DNA from: Leptasterias polaris
Lineage: Eukaryota; Echinodermata; Asteroidea; Forcipulatida; Asteriidae
Direction: 5' to 3'
NCBI GenBank assembly: GCA_037783415.1
Contig: JAZGTN010000189.1
Location: 372,001 to 436,000 of the forward strand
Length of the DNA stretch: 64,000 bases
The notes below the pieces were generated by a model. It was not told the DNA's origin and did not search any database. It saw nothing but the letters and a program-made list of their open reading frames with translations. Numbering within the stretch: position 1 is the first letter of the stretch; every line of letters begins with the position of its first letter. Positions 10,016-21,599 of this stretch are shown here, in pieces. A program made the translations under genes and the position numbers.

Positions 10016-10248
10016 TTAACCCTCTTGCTGTCTGACCATTCAATACCATTCACTGTGGTTTTGAATGATAGATAAGCTATGCCAGCCTTGCAATATGATA
10101 CATGATGTTGTACCATGAGGGAATGCATGTACACAGTACACAGTTAGTTCTGTGCACAGTTGTGCCACCATACACAACTTTGGCAGTTGAATGGTTTCAA
10201 ATGGTTGGTCAACTCACTTGAAAATGTTGCGAACAGTAGGAGGGTTAA
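10016..10248. mobile_element. piggyBac-like MITE, 225 bp between TTAA sites
   Basis: It is bounded by TTAA at 10016-10019 and 10245-10248. The left end reads CCCTCTTGCTGTC and the right end, complemented, CCCTCCTACTGTT, an imperfect 13-bp inverted match. The interior is non-coding. Confidence 0.5.
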
Positions 10249-10298
10249 TATGAAATTATGACTGACATCTTAATCCTTTTTGTTTATTAATCATAATT

Positions 10299-11463
10299 GA
10301 TTTTGACACTATCGACCATAATCATCTCCTTCAACATTTATCTTCTCGCTATGGAATTACTGGAACTGCCCTTAACTGGTTCTCTTCTTATCTGAACAAC
10401 AGAACCCAGCATGTTCTCATCAACAATGCTAAATCCGATCGTCATCATCTTTGGTGTGGTGTTCCTCAAGGTTCAGTAGCTGGGCCTCTTGAATTTATAA
10501 TGTTCAGTGCACCCTTACAAGACCTCATTGCTGCCCATGGTATTTCTAGTGTTGCTTATGCTGACGACACCCAGCTTTATGTTACATTCGATCCAGCTGA
10601 TCGTGCTTCTGCCATTTCTTAAGTTGAATTATGCATTCAAGATGTTAAATCTTGGGCTTTGTCCAACAAACTCGCTCTGAATGACTCCAAAACTGAGATC
10701 TTATTTTTAAGATCTCGTTTCACAAAAAAGATTTCTCCGTCACCCTTACATATTTCCCAGTCTGTTATTGAACCATTTGAATTTGCCCGTAACCTCGGTG
10801 TAATTATGGATTCTTCATTGTACATGAGTAGACATGTTGATAATGTTTGTCAAAGCAGCTCTCATGGCTATCAGAAAAATAGCACATATTCGCCGCAACC
10901 TGGATGAAGCTACTACTCTTCGTCTTGTTCACGCTTTCATCACAATTAGACTTGATTCCAGCAATTCTCTTCTGTATGGACTCCCTTCGGATAAAGATCT
11001 TGCTAAAATTCAACGTGTACAAAACACTGCTGCTCGCCTCGTTTCTTGCTTGCCTCGTTCTCACCATATTACACTAGTACTAATGAAATTGCATTGGCTC
11101 CCAGTTAAGTTTTGAATAATTTATAAAATTCTTTTGTTAACTTTCAAAGCTCAAACATGTCAATCTCCTGCTCATTTATCTGAACTTGTTCACCATTATT
11201 CCCCTACTCGGACTTTACGTTCATCTCAACAGTCATTGCTTACCACAACTACAAGAGCTTCTTCCATTTTTTATGGTCAAAGATCATTTTTTTACGCTGC
11301 TCTATTTCTTTGGAATAGTCTTCCTGTGCATATTCGCCAGGCAAGTTCTTTACATTATTTTAAGTCTCTGTTAAAAACTCATTTGTTTGAAGCTGCTTAC
11401 ATGTATTTGTAATCTGCTTACTTGTAATGTATCTTTCACTCTGTTTATTTTATTGTTCTCTTT
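10299..11463 (+). mobile_element. CR1/L2-like LINE fragment, RT C-terminal half (decayed)
   Basis: The plus-strand translation begins at RT domain 2 (FDTIDHNHLLQHL), includes GVPQGSVAGPL and the catalytic SVAYADDTQLYV (YADD at 10557-10568), then the region after the RT core with the typical RRNLDEATTLRLVHAFI, SLLYGLP, IQRVQNTAARLV and LHWLPV blocks, ending near LFLWNSLP...LLKTHLF. A TAA stop falls after the YADD block (about 10620), there is a frameshift around 10835-10850, and TGA at 11113. The 5' end is truncated. The 3' end is interrupted by a nested element (11464-12415) and resumes at 12416. It lies in PAXBP1 intron 1, antisense to the gene. Confidence 0.85.
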
Positions 11464-12415
11464 CAGGGCTCGAATTTGGAGAAAAAATCCACAAGACCGC
11501 AGGGCTTGTTGCTCAGAATTTTTACTGGACCGGAACATTTTTTACAAGACCGAAGTCTTCTGAGAAGAAAAAAATCAAAAACACAACAAAAATGTACCAA
11601 AAGTTAACATGTTTTTTCATACTTCTGCACCTGTGCAAATTTTTCCCTTGCAGATCGCTTAGTAGGAGGCAGTTTGGGCCTTGACAAATTTCCACATACC
11701 TTCTTTTTACAGTACGTTTTCTGCCACAGAAAAAATGAAATCAGTTTTGACAGGACAATATTATCAACAACGTTGCAAAAATTTAACATACGGCAAAGCA
11801 AGACGTTTGGAAACAAGACCTTACTTTTAATCCATGCAACACAGGGATGTGCTGTGTTGAAAGAATACAACCTAGACGACATTAATACGATTTCAACACT
11901 ATACAATTCGCTGGTAAGGTATCAGACTTTAAAGTGACTACACATGTACATGTACATCCAATGTGTTGCATCCACCACAGCATGACATGTACATAGTCAG
12001 TGGTAAACAAACTTAGCGCTGTACTGTCGTGTTCCGCCGGGCACCAACACAAGAATCATGCATGCAAAAGAATGGAGGGTGCTGTTCGCTCGTCCCCCTG
12101 GGAGCCTAAACCTATGGTTTTAGCCCAGTGCATTGGTGGTGGGCATGAGGATAGGGAAGTTGCAGCATGAAGAACAGTTGGCCGTGTTGGATGTAATTTG
12201 CTCGGAAATAATTTGACGACGACAAGTAAAACAAAAACTTTTCAAACTAAGATTTAAATACATTTATTTAATGAAAGATGCATTTCAGATTAATAAAAAT
12301 ATCACTACGTAAAAATAACCACAAGACCGCCGGACTTGTTGGGTATAAAGTTTACTGGACCGACGCTAAAATCACTGGCCTCGGGCCTGCGGTCCAGTGT
12401 AAAATTCGAGCCCTG
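11464..12415. mobile_element. TIR element nested in the LINE tail, 952 bp, TCTTT duplication
   Basis: Ends are CAGGGCTCGAATTT (11464) and AAATTCGAGCCCTG (ending 12415), flanked by TCTTT at 11459-11463 and 12416-12420. A subterminal word, CCACAAGACCGC..GG.CTTGTTG then TTTACTGGACCG, occurs near both ends in direct orientation (about 11490 and 12311), an unusual asymmetry. The termini resemble hAT-type CAGGG starts, but the duplication is 5 bp. An open frame at 11674-11937 (FPHTFFLQYVFCHRKNE...) has no recognised domain, so the element looks non-autonomous. Confidence 0.75.
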
Positions 12416-12483
12416 TCTTTATGTGCTTAGAGGCTTTTGCATTAGGCGCTTTACAAATGTCTTTATTATTTATTATTTATTAT
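12416..12483 (+). mobile_element. CR1/L2-like LINE 3' tail (continuation)
   Basis: Sequence resuming after the nested insertion contains GGCGCTTTACAAATGTC and ends with ATTT/ATT repeats, a typical LINE 3' end of this clade. It belongs with the RT fragment at 10299-11463. Confidence 0.75.
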
Positions 12484-14437
12484 CAAAACATGTCCTTCCA
12501 TTCGATATTGGTAAGCAGTAACGGAAGGACAAACTCTACTTTCATCAAATTTTATATGCCATTTGTAGCATTTGACAAACAAACACCCTTGTAAGCAATG
12601 TTTCTGTGTTGATACTGTACATGTAGATAGTTGTAGATGAAGGTGAGGTGTACCCTGTGACAGCATCTTTAGAAAGGCTACATTTATGGGTTTTTATGCA
12701 TAAGTATCTATAGGGCAATTCCATGGTAATGGAAGGAAGTTTTGTTTCATTAAACAACATTTAAATCATGAGTACATACATGTAGTATCGTTAACAGTTT
12801 TATTTACATCAAGCATTTTTGCCCTGCATTAGTACTGTAACTGAACTTGTGCATGAAATGTGTATAAATTTATGTGACAATCTTCATCAAAGTGATAAAC
12901 AGGGCCAAAATGTTCTTTGCAAAGGACCGCACCGACATGACCGACAAGTACAGGCCTATGGAATTATCACAAGAATTCAAATCATAAAGAGCTGCTTCCA
13001 TCATCATTCGTGGACAACAGGGAAAGATCTTTGAAGCTATTCCAGAAGCAAAGTTTTTTACTGAAGCTGGACAGCATAATTTATGAAGCATAAAATATTT
13101 TGTTATAATCTACATGGAAAAAGTTGTACAATGTACAGTGTACATTGTAATGTGTATGTAGTTCAACTTCAGTAGCCTTGATGGGACCAATCATTTTCCA
13201 GAAAAAAATGAGTGTTTTGTTTGTCAATAATTAGGCCTACAATCAACATTTTCTTAATTGATACCAGGTCTGATATTAAATACATGTAGATGTCACTTAC
13301 ACTGCACATTTCAGCAATTTTCTATTTGAAAAAGTAATTTTAAATCACTTTTTGTGCACGGTATAATTGAGTAATCGAATAGCTCGCGAATGTGGTTGAT
13401 TAATTTAACATCTTACTAATTAATAATATGTACAACTTTCCCACATTTTGAATCATCTGCTCACTGCAAATAAATTTAAGACAATTAAAGTATGATCACA
13501 GAATAAAACTGGATATGTTATTACCGCTACATTAATGGCTTGGCAGAAAGTTTTGTGATATGAACACCCTGCGAGTGCGTAGGTAAAAAAATGATAGACT
13601 GAAAACACCCAATTTTTATACTTTAAATAACCATACTTCCAGCTATTGAGCTAATTTTTGCTCCATTGGATTTCTCTTGAAATTACATTACCTACATGTA
13701 CCAATGGTAGCAAACTTGTTGGGTTCCTATCAAAAACCTGAAAAGTGTCGGACTCCCTACTCTAAATAAATAGCTAAGTGAAATAGTCGTTACTTGTACT
13801 TATGTAGTGTGTACATGTAACTCAGTCCGGGCAAAGTGTAAATAATGCAACGTTGCAATATTGTGCAACGTTGAGTATCAGAATCACGCACTGTTGATGA
13901 ATTGCACTACATGTACATGTACTTCAAAGTTGCACTGCAACTCTTGCATTCAAACGCAAAAAGGGAATCGAAAAAAGCCTTGTTTGAATAGTTAAAATCA
14001 TCTATGTCGTACAGTTCCTTACCCAACTGTCTATCTGTGCAAATCAAAATGTTATCTGTGCATTTTTGCGCAAATGGCTTCTTAAAATGATCACTCCACA
14101 CAATACAAGTTTACCGGTCAGGAAAACTGCGACGCCATTTTACTGTGTCAGATTATATCCTCGACCAGTATTATTAATTTATGCAAGTTTAATAACAATT
14201 ATAATTTAAGAAATAACGGTGTTCAGAATCAATAAAAATCATATTAAATTATTTATTATATTAAAATTATTTATTATATTTGAATCTTTTTTAATGTCAA
14301 AAATTAATAAAATACATGTAATACTTTATGTCAAGATTTAAATGTTTGACGTGCCTGTCCATTCATAAATTACGCGAAATATAAACAGATGGCGGGAAAC
14401 TTGAAATAGGCTTTAAATAATAACTAGTTTAGTCACT
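12484..14437. other. PAXBP1 intron 1, no gene recognised
   Basis: AT-rich intronic sequence with several TACATGTA words (12619, 12778, 13283, 13690, 13908). Short open frames on both strands have no recognisable motif and poor coding character. Confidence 0.6.
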
Positions 14438-14641
14438 TTGCTCCTTACTGAAGTAGTTTGGATATTGAATTTTGTATGTAGGCGAGTATTTCATATTAAA
14501 GCAGGGAACCTAAGTAAATATAGTGACAAATTTGGCAAGAGTAGGCCAAGTATGTCCAACGCCACCGCAAGAACAAATGTGCAAAATACATCGACAAGGC
14601 AGAACATCGGCGGCAATGCTATCATAAGAAAAGAGGTGTAA
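14438..14641 (+). other. Open frame in PAXBP1 intron 1, possible leader exon
   Basis: A 67-codon plus-strand frame. Its last third (from the internal ATG at about 14554) reads MSNATARTNVQNTSTRQNIG, an uncharacterised Ser/Thr/Asn-rich start, and ends GAG|GTGTAAG, which could serve as a splice donor. Upstream DNA is more CpG-containing than its surroundings. No family recognised, and no second exon identified on the plus strand before the transposable-element clusters. It may be a chance frame. Confidence 0.15.
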
Positions 14642-14874
14642 GAATCTTATCGTTGCGTAAAGTTATGAAATTTCCACATGTAGGATCCTGTACTGTTATT
14701 AAGTGTTTAGTTTTATTACATGTACTTATTTTTAAAATCAATTATATTTCCAATCTAGCTTTAAATGTGTTAACTTTGTATTTTCATTTTTTTTCCAAAA
14801 AATATTATAACTGCCTACTTATTTGGTCGGGGTAAGCCGACGTCGACCTCGACGACAGAGACTACATATGAGGG

Positions 14875-15147
14875 ACAAATTCTTAATTTTTTGCAATAAC
14901 CGGAAGCTGAGGTCAAGTTTAATTCTTGGGTTTTCTTCGTTATATTGTTGGATTGGTTTTACTTTCACATTTTTTTTTATCACTTAGTATTACATTCCCA
15001 ACAACATGTATACTCTTCTAGGTCATAACCTACGTTAAACTAAAATAATTGACGAAACAAAATCTCGCCCACGTAAAACTCCATATGGTTGGGACCACTA
15101 TGGTCCCGGAAGTTTGAATGCGCGCGAGACTTGCACAGTCTATTACA
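14875..15147 (+). repeat. Dispersed 270-bp repeat, inverted copy at 39406-39675
   Basis: The copies share ATTCTTAATTTTTTGCAA, GAGGTCAAGTTTAATTC, TGGGTTTTCTTCGTTATA, CATTCCCAACAACAT and CATATGGTTGGGACCAC, in order, and both end at the CTTGCACAGTCTATT word. The second copy is on the opposite strand. High similarity over 270 bp implies a recent dispersed element of unknown class, without obvious TIRs or coding capacity. Confidence 0.8.
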
Positions 15148-16501
15148 ATGTATTACAAGTTGTATAAAGATAATAGATTATCCAGGTGCGCTGACAGTGT
15201 ACATGTACATGTATGCGTTGTTTTGGCGCCTTTTTCTAGCGATGTGTTGTGTGCATGATTAAGTTGTTAGACAGACCATACATGTATGTTGAGTTCAGTG
15301 AGTGAGCATGAACAAGTTGTCGTTCTTGGAAGATAAATAAATCGGTGTGTTTCACATTGAACCGAATTTGAGTTTTCGTTTGTTTTCTGTCTGCGTTTGG
15401 CTGCAGAGCAAACAAGGACCCGTTGGCAGTACGTTACAGGTCTTACAAATCATTGAAATCTGTGAATAAATATACCTTGGCCAGCCATATTTAGCATTGC
15501 GGCCATCTTGGAAAAAATAGCTACAAATTTAAAAATAGTATAGTAAAGCCCTGCCTCCTTTTTTGAAAAAGTCCGGACGAGAAACTTGTTACTTCTTTTA
15601 CTTGGCGTTACAAAAACAAAATTTACGTAAATACAGAATATAAGTAATCAATATATGTACATGTAGCAAAACAAATAATAAATTAACCTTTAAACACAAT
15701 TACAACGCTATTCTCATGTGTTGTATTTAGCTCCGCCCCCAGGCACCACCCCTCATCAACCCCACCCCATCGCAACGATCCTAAAACAACAACAAAGATG
15801 TTTTATTCTAACCTCAGACCATGACATAAGCTGAGCATCAGTTACAATATTTCACCTTATTTTTCAACATAAATATATATTTTTCTACTTTAACACCGGA
15901 AGTTGCATTAATACATACCTCGGAGAGTTTGTGCATTCTGATTGGTCGAGGACTGGTCACATGGGGGTGTATTAACATGTGATAATAGACCGGCTCTGTA
16001 AACTAGCAAATAAATGGCCCCTAAACAAGCACAATGTTGTGTAAAAGTTCGTTTTGCACCGTGCTTGCTGTGCGGAAACTATCAAATCTGTTTCTTTGCG
16101 CGTATTGTTTTTGGTTATTTTTACTAGGACAGGATGGTGCCGCGTGTACGCGCATACCACGCGTGTTCGTGCATACCACGCGCGTATGCATAAACGCGCA
16201 GACAATGTATCATTTTGGTAGCTGGTACGTGCATGAAGCCAAGGTAATGCAAAGCATAAAGCCGTACACCAACCAAAGTGTTTCTATTTATAGTGCTGTT
16301 ACTTTAAAAGTCTGGTTCTTCAAAATATGCACATTTCTGATATAGTTAATTAAGTGCAGGGGACTAGGAGCCACGCAAAAGTTGAACAGCCAAAAGAATG
16401 GCCCCTGAAAATGAGTGGATTATTTCCAAAATTTACGGCGAAAGAAAAATCACAAATTCTGATGATTACTACCCTTTTTCTTCGTTAAAGGTATTTATTA
16501 A
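15148..16501. other. PAXBP1 intron 1, repeat debris
   Basis: No gene recognised. Around 15920-15960 there is a GATTGGTCGA word also seen at 40660, and 16135-16200 holds a degenerate tandem run of GCATACCACGCG units. Confidence 0.55.
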
Positions 16502-16647
16502 TGGCAATAACAGTGTGGGGAGCCAGTCTTCACTGCGTGGTAATGACCTTGGTTGGCTCGCCTTCGGCTCGGTCCATTAACAGCGGCCAGCCACCACCCC
16601 GGTCATTACCACGCAGTGAAGACCGGCTACCCACACTGTTATTCCCT
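16502..16647. mobile_element. Hairpin MITE, 146 bp
   Basis: The left arm (GGCAATAACAGTGTGGG ... CTTCACTGCGTGGTAATGACC) is the inverse complement of the right arm (GGTCATTACCACGCAGTGAAG ... CCCACACTGTTATTCCC) with a 50-bp loop. Near-perfect pairing over about 45 bp suggests a recent fold-back MITE. Confidence 0.75.
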
Positions 16648-16677
16648 AATTATTGTGATACTGTTGTTGCACAATAG

Positions 16678-17700
16678 TATTGTAGGACGTCCTGTATTCA
16701 AGGCGACCCTGAAATCGAGGCAAATCTTTTACCTCTCTGCGCGCGATGTAAACAGTCCCTAGATACAATTTTTGTGGTTTGACTTGCCAAGCAAAGAGTC
16801 TCCTCTCCTTTGACCAAAACTTAGAAACATGTAAGGCTCCACTGGTTAGTTGCACTTGTAATATGCAAAAAGTTGTGGTATTTTAGGCATTTCTACAAGG
16901 TACAAAAATATGTCATACTGTCAGGGCCATAAACAAAATTTTGCCCACCGAAAAAGTTCCATCAAACACTTTTTCAATTCACAATTCACGATGATCAAAT
17001 CATGTGACTGAACATTTTGCTGAGCATTCTGGGGAAAAAATACAGCTCCCTTAAAGAAGCCATGTGCCTTATAATATAATTTTCTAATAGTGTGGAGAAA
17101 TATTTTTTTCTAACCCTCATATCATTATTGTTTTTAATATTAAAATTTAAACATCGGCTTGGTGATTCAATTATCACTGTTTATTTATGCTTTTATAAAT
17201 GTTAAGAAACATAAAAAGACAGAAAACTAAATAAAAATAAGATTTGAAAGCCATGAATTGTATTTACACTTTTTTATTATTATTATTTTTTTTTTAGTTT
17301 TTGCAAATTTATACCATGGTAATTTTAAAACTTAAATAAAAAATATTTTGAATAAAATGAAGACAACTGCTGGCTATAGAGTCATACACAAAGTCTCACA
17401 GATGTTTCTTCCACTGTCCACGTATGGCTTCACCCGGACACCATACTTTCTTGTTTGCCTCGAAAACAGGTCAAACTCAAAACAAATGGGACGCTATTTG
17501 AAGTCATCGAAGATCGGTGCGTGGTGTGAAAGTTTCAATGTCCATCAAGTTTTAATATATGTTTGCATACTTCTTATAAATAAAGGAAGGTAATTAGGGG
17601 TTAGGGCATCAGTTGATATATGGCATCATTTTTTTATTTTTTTTTCTCGATTCAAAGAAAAAGGCATGGTACCTCGAAAACCGGACAGGGGAGGATACTG
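16678..17700. repeat. Unclassified 1.0-kb dispersed repeat, copy 1
   Basis: Collinear with 24276-25276 for its whole length, from GTAGGACG(T/C)CCTGTATTCA to CGAAAACCGGACAGGGGAGG, with roughly 90% identity by eye and small indels. A shorter third copy is at 25886-26075. No terminal inverted repeats, no long open frame and no poly-A were seen. It ends about 75 bp inside PAXBP1 intron 1, beside exon 1. Two collinear copies flank 6.6 kb that includes PAXBP1 exon 1, so a local duplication is an alternative to independent insertions. Confidence 0.85.
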
Positions 17701-17776
17701 CCCTGAACGTAATAGTACTAGTAATAGTAATAAAGTCTGAACTGTGTAAATGGAGGCTGAGGCATCCCTCACTTAC

Positions 17777-18026
17777 CTTCGACTTCGTCATGGTCAAAAC
17801 TGAGCAAACTGGTACCAGTGCTCACAGCAGCAACATCACCGTCACCGTCTGCCCCGCTTCTATCCTTTTTCTTGTTCTTTTTATCTGCATTTTTTTGAAG
17901 AGTTTTCTGAACATGCTTTAGTTGTGTGTGATAATCTTCCTCCAAGAATGGTATTTGGTCGCTCTTTTCGCTTTCTCCATCGCTAATTTCTTCTCTCCGT
18001 CGAATATTTCTTTTCTTTTTCAACAT
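17777..18026 (-). CDS. PAXBP1: PAXBP1 exon 1 (N-terminus)
   Basis: The minus-strand exon starts at ATG (18026-18024) and ends GAAG|GTAAGT at 17777, leaving one base of a codon. It encodes MLKKKRNIRRREEISDGESE, a Lys-rich middle (KKNKKKDRSG) and SLLSFDHDEVE at its end. The basic-then-acidic start and the SLLSF(D/Q)-acidic segment immediately before the VF-VKKSS block (exon 2) match PAXBP1. The N-terminal half is shorter than in human, which has a long Pro/Gly-rich insert. The start codon is the only in-frame ATG near the basic N-terminus, and sequence upstream loses coding character. Confidence 0.85.
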
Positions 18027-18560
18027 TGTGAGTTTGAGTAATTTTCTTTATTAACTAATATTAATAAAGTTAAGTAATAATAATATTATAATATATTTTA
18101 ATACTTGGAAATAATGTTTTGACTTTGTTTGGAGATAGAACTTTCAATTCATTTTTGCTTGCGCCTCCGCAGCTGCTGCTGTTGACCACGATCTTCGCTC
18201 GGAACCAGTCGACGGGGGTGGCATGGTTGGTCCGTACTTACATCCCAAAAGTAGTATTAGGAGTTATAGATGAAGACTGAAGTAAATATATTTGACATAC
18301 ATGTACATGTAGGGCCTATGTCCGTCTCTGTTTGGTATGGTACTGAGTACTGCATGCATGCTGTAATGGTAATTGGTACGTTAAGCTAGCTTCGTGCTAT
18401 ACGACGAGCAGGCTGCTGCTGAGAGACACAGTCATTATTGTTGTACGAACATACTTACATACGTGTGTACGTAAAGAGGTTGCAATTGGTTTTTTGTATT
18501 TTTTGCATAGCGCCCTCCTGTGGATTAACCTGTAAGCTATAGAGGGCGTGATATCCCAAT
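18027..18560 (-). promoter_or_regulatory. Probable PAXBP1 5' UTR and promoter region
   Basis: Sequence immediately upstream of the PAXBP1 start codon. 18160-18240 is GC- and CpG-richer (GCGCCTCCGCAGCTGCTG, CGCTCGGAACCAGTCGACG) than the AT-rich DNA around it, consistent with a TATA-less promoter. No specific transcription factor site is claimed. ACATGTACATGT lies at 18300. Confidence 0.35.
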
Positions 18561-18567
18561 CAAACCA

Positions 18568-19047
18568 GGGCGCACCACACCAAATAAGCCAGAATTAATG
18601 CGCCAAGCTACTTATCATAATTTGTAAACCCACAACTTATTTTTAATTACAACGTTTTGAGGGTCATGCAATTAATAGATTGTGTAAATATAATAATCTA
18701 TCACAACCTGGGGGTTCTGTGCTTCAACTTTTGAGGAGACTTGATAAATTTAGGCGTTAAAGTTGGCCCTATTTGACCGGGTAAGTAGAGAAGTGCTTCA
18801 CGAAAACTGGCAGCAAGTCGGTTTTGGAAAAATACAAATTTTCGCGTTTTTTTCTTCTGGGGTAGTTAGCAAAAATTCCAAACGGCTGACCTGGCAAAAA
18901 TTGAAAAGAATTCTGAAGTTCAGTCGTCCGAAAATATGTTTGATTGGTTTTCAAGAGGCTGAGAGACTTTCACGATTTTTTGAGTATTTTTGAATATTTA
19001 TCATTTAGCATTGGTTCCTATGGGAGTTTATTTAGTGTGGTGCGCCC
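18568..19047. mobile_element. TIR element, 480 bp, ACCA duplication
   Basis: The left end is GGGCGCACCACACCAAATAA and the right end complements to GGGCGCACCACACTAAATAA. Both are flanked by ACCA (18564-18567; 19048-19051). Interior frames (18763-18993 plus and its antisense) show no transposase motif. It sits in the PAXBP1-OCRL spacer. Confidence 0.7.
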
Positions 19048-19367
19048 ACCAGAGCCGTATATTGGGAGCTAGCCCAGCCTCGTATCGATACCACTGGAAG
19101 GAAGTGAAGCACTGCAAAACAATGCTGGATTAGCTAACCTTGTTAAAAGAGCAAGGCGTGTTGGAGGTCGATCACTCCAGACCACCAGGGAACGAGGCTG
19201 GAGGTACCAGGCTGAAGTGAGCACCGAATTTGGGCCCAGCACCGAATCAGGCCCAGCACCGAATTTCTTCTCAGCACCGAATTTCAAAATTTCCGCTAAA
19301 GACCGTCACTACATGTCAATAACAACACAAAGACGGTGTGTGTTACATGCCTACTTTAAATAAGGTT

Positions 19368-19868
19368 GTGTCACCTTTAATTTATGAAATTTTCATATTT
19401 TTCTTCATAAATCTGTTTGTTACATACCTAGCCATATCTCCTAAGCGGAAAATATTCTCAGCTCACTAATTAGCTCAGCCCAACTAATTAAAGATTGTCT
19501 CAAATTAGCGTGTGTATAGCCACACAATGTACAAAGTATGTAAAACATATCTAACTTTGACGAAATTTGTGTCACCTTTAATTTATGAAATTTTCATATT
19601 TTTCTTCATAGATCTGTTTGTTACATCCCTAGCCATATCTCCTGAGCGGAAAAATATTCTCAGGCCACTATTTAGCTCAGCCCAACTAATTAAAGATTGT
19701 CTCAAATTAGCACGTGTGTAGCCACACAATGTACAAAGTATGTAAAACATACCTAACTTTGACGAAATTTGTGTCATCTTTAATTTATGAAATTTTAATA
19801 TTTTTCTTCATAGATCTGTTTATTACATCCCTAGCCTTAGCTCCTGAGCGGAAAAATATATTATCAAA
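19368..19868. repeat. 201-bp tandem sub-repeats in left arm
   Basis: GTGTCACCTTTAATTTATGA recurs at 19368, 19569 and 19771 (the last with one change), giving a period of 201-202 bp; the third copy is partial. The same sub-repeat occurs inverted in the right arm (AAAGGTGACAC ending near 23312, 23460 and 23662), with one shortened spacing of 149 bp. Confidence 0.88.
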
Positions 19869-20529
19869 CCACCCTGCACCTCAAAAACCATGAAAACCTC
19901 CGTACTTTGCGCTCCACGGCCCTTTGGGTTCTAGCGGCACCCAGGCCGGGCAACCCCCGGGTCCCGCGACAACGGAGGACCCTCCCCCGGGAAAGGAAGG
20001 AGGTCTGGAGGACCGGGACCCGGCGCACCGGCATGTCGGCCGGTAGAGAGACAAACAAACAAAGTTGGGTATGGAGACCGAGAGTGACCGAGAAGCTTGA
20101 CCGCGGCAGGGGAGAGAAATCGCCCGCCCTTCCGGCCAGTCTGCAGGCTGGTCGTGGAGGAGGACGAGGACCCACCCCGGGCCGCGGAAACCGGCGTCTC
20201 CCCTCGGTATCCCCCGCCCGAGCCGAGAGAACGGAGGGGAGTTCGCGCCCACATGCATGCAAGGGACATGCCCGACTGCAGTCGAACTAACCCCCCTTGT
20301 TGCAGGGCGGTACCCCCCCCCCCCCCCCATCTCGCGGCCGGTAAACAAGCAACCATCCCACGGCGAACGAGAGCAGGCATCCCCCAGGCACGGGGTCGAT
20401 GTAGAAGTAGAGGGTTGAAAGAGGACAAGGTGCCTTCATTCCCACAATGCATTCTGTTCTCGCACGTACAGAACGCCTCAAATCATCAAAAAATACCATA
20501 CATTTTTCCTTAGGTCCTTATGTCTAAAG

Positions 20530-21195
20530 TACGTAGTCTGAGGTGTTCGGAGGAGAAGGCGACCGGGAGACTAGGTCCTCTGGGCTACCCCTGCCTGTAT
20601 GCAGAGAAGGTCGCAAAGTACTGAGTCGGAGGCGTTCGGAGGCGCAGGCTGATGGGGACCGGAGATGCTGCGACACCCACGAGGCAAAAGGCAACGGTAA
20701 ATAAAAGACCGAGCGTGCAAGGGCTGCGAGGGTCAGCCACCGTCCCGAGCCGCTGCAGCGCTGGGCAACCCGTTGTCTGGTCGAGGTGAGGACCCTCCTA
20801 GAAGACGGCAAAGTACGAAGACGGAGGCATTCGGAGGAGACGGCTGATGGGGGCTGGAGGCGCTCAGACACCCACGAAGCGGCTCTGAGGACAAGGCCCC
20901 GGTAAAGCAAAGCGAGCGTGCAAGAGCGGCGAGGGTCTGCCTGGGTCCAGAGCGCTGGGCTACCCCTTGCCTGGGTCCAGAGAGGACCCTCCTGGAAGTA
21001 CGCAAAGTACAGACTCGGAGGCAATCGGAGGAGAAGGCTCATGGGGGCTAGAGGCGCTGCGACACCCACGAGGCGGCTCTGAAGACATGACCCCGGTAAA
21101 CCAAAGACCGAGCGTGCCAGGGCGGCGAGGGTCTGCCCGGGTCCAGAGCCGCTCGGCTACCCCTTGTCTGGGTGCAAAGACAGCAAAGCACGGAG
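20530..21195. repeat. 194-bp tandem repeats in the GC-rich cargo
   Basis: GACACCCACGA recurs at 20672, 20867 and 21061 (period 194-195 bp). It is accompanied in each unit by GGAGGCRWTCGGAGG, GAGCGTGC(A/C)AG, GGCGAGGGTC(T/A)GCC and CTGGGCTACCCCTTG-type words. A partial unit lies at 20530-20620. GC-rich tandem sub-repeats of this size are reminiscent of ribosomal DNA spacer repeats, but nothing here proves that origin. Confidence 0.85.
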
Positions 21196-21599
21196 TTTTA
21201 TTCGTTTGGAGGCGCAAGGTGATGGGTCACGGCGGAGCTCCTGCCGGCACCCCCTGGCCGGTCAGGTTGGCCTCGGGACACAATTTAGAGGTAGCTGGCA
21301 TACCGGGCGAGGGTCTGCTTTGGTCGCGGGCCCCTGGGGGTAGCCTCCCCTGGGTGCCGCTAGGGCCCAAAGAGCAGAGTTACAAGCACCGAGAAGGGGT
21401 GGAGAGTTCTGCGGGGAAAGGACGAGCTGCGGCCCCCGCCAACCGGCGGTGCGTCATGGCCACACTACCTAGACCCCAGAAATTCGAGGGGGAAAAATTG
21501 GGAACAAATACAACATTTTAAAAAAAATAGGGACTTTGGAAATTTTTCCGAGAAAAATATTCCTCGGAAAAAAAAATTTGCGGGCCGAGAAAAAAATTC

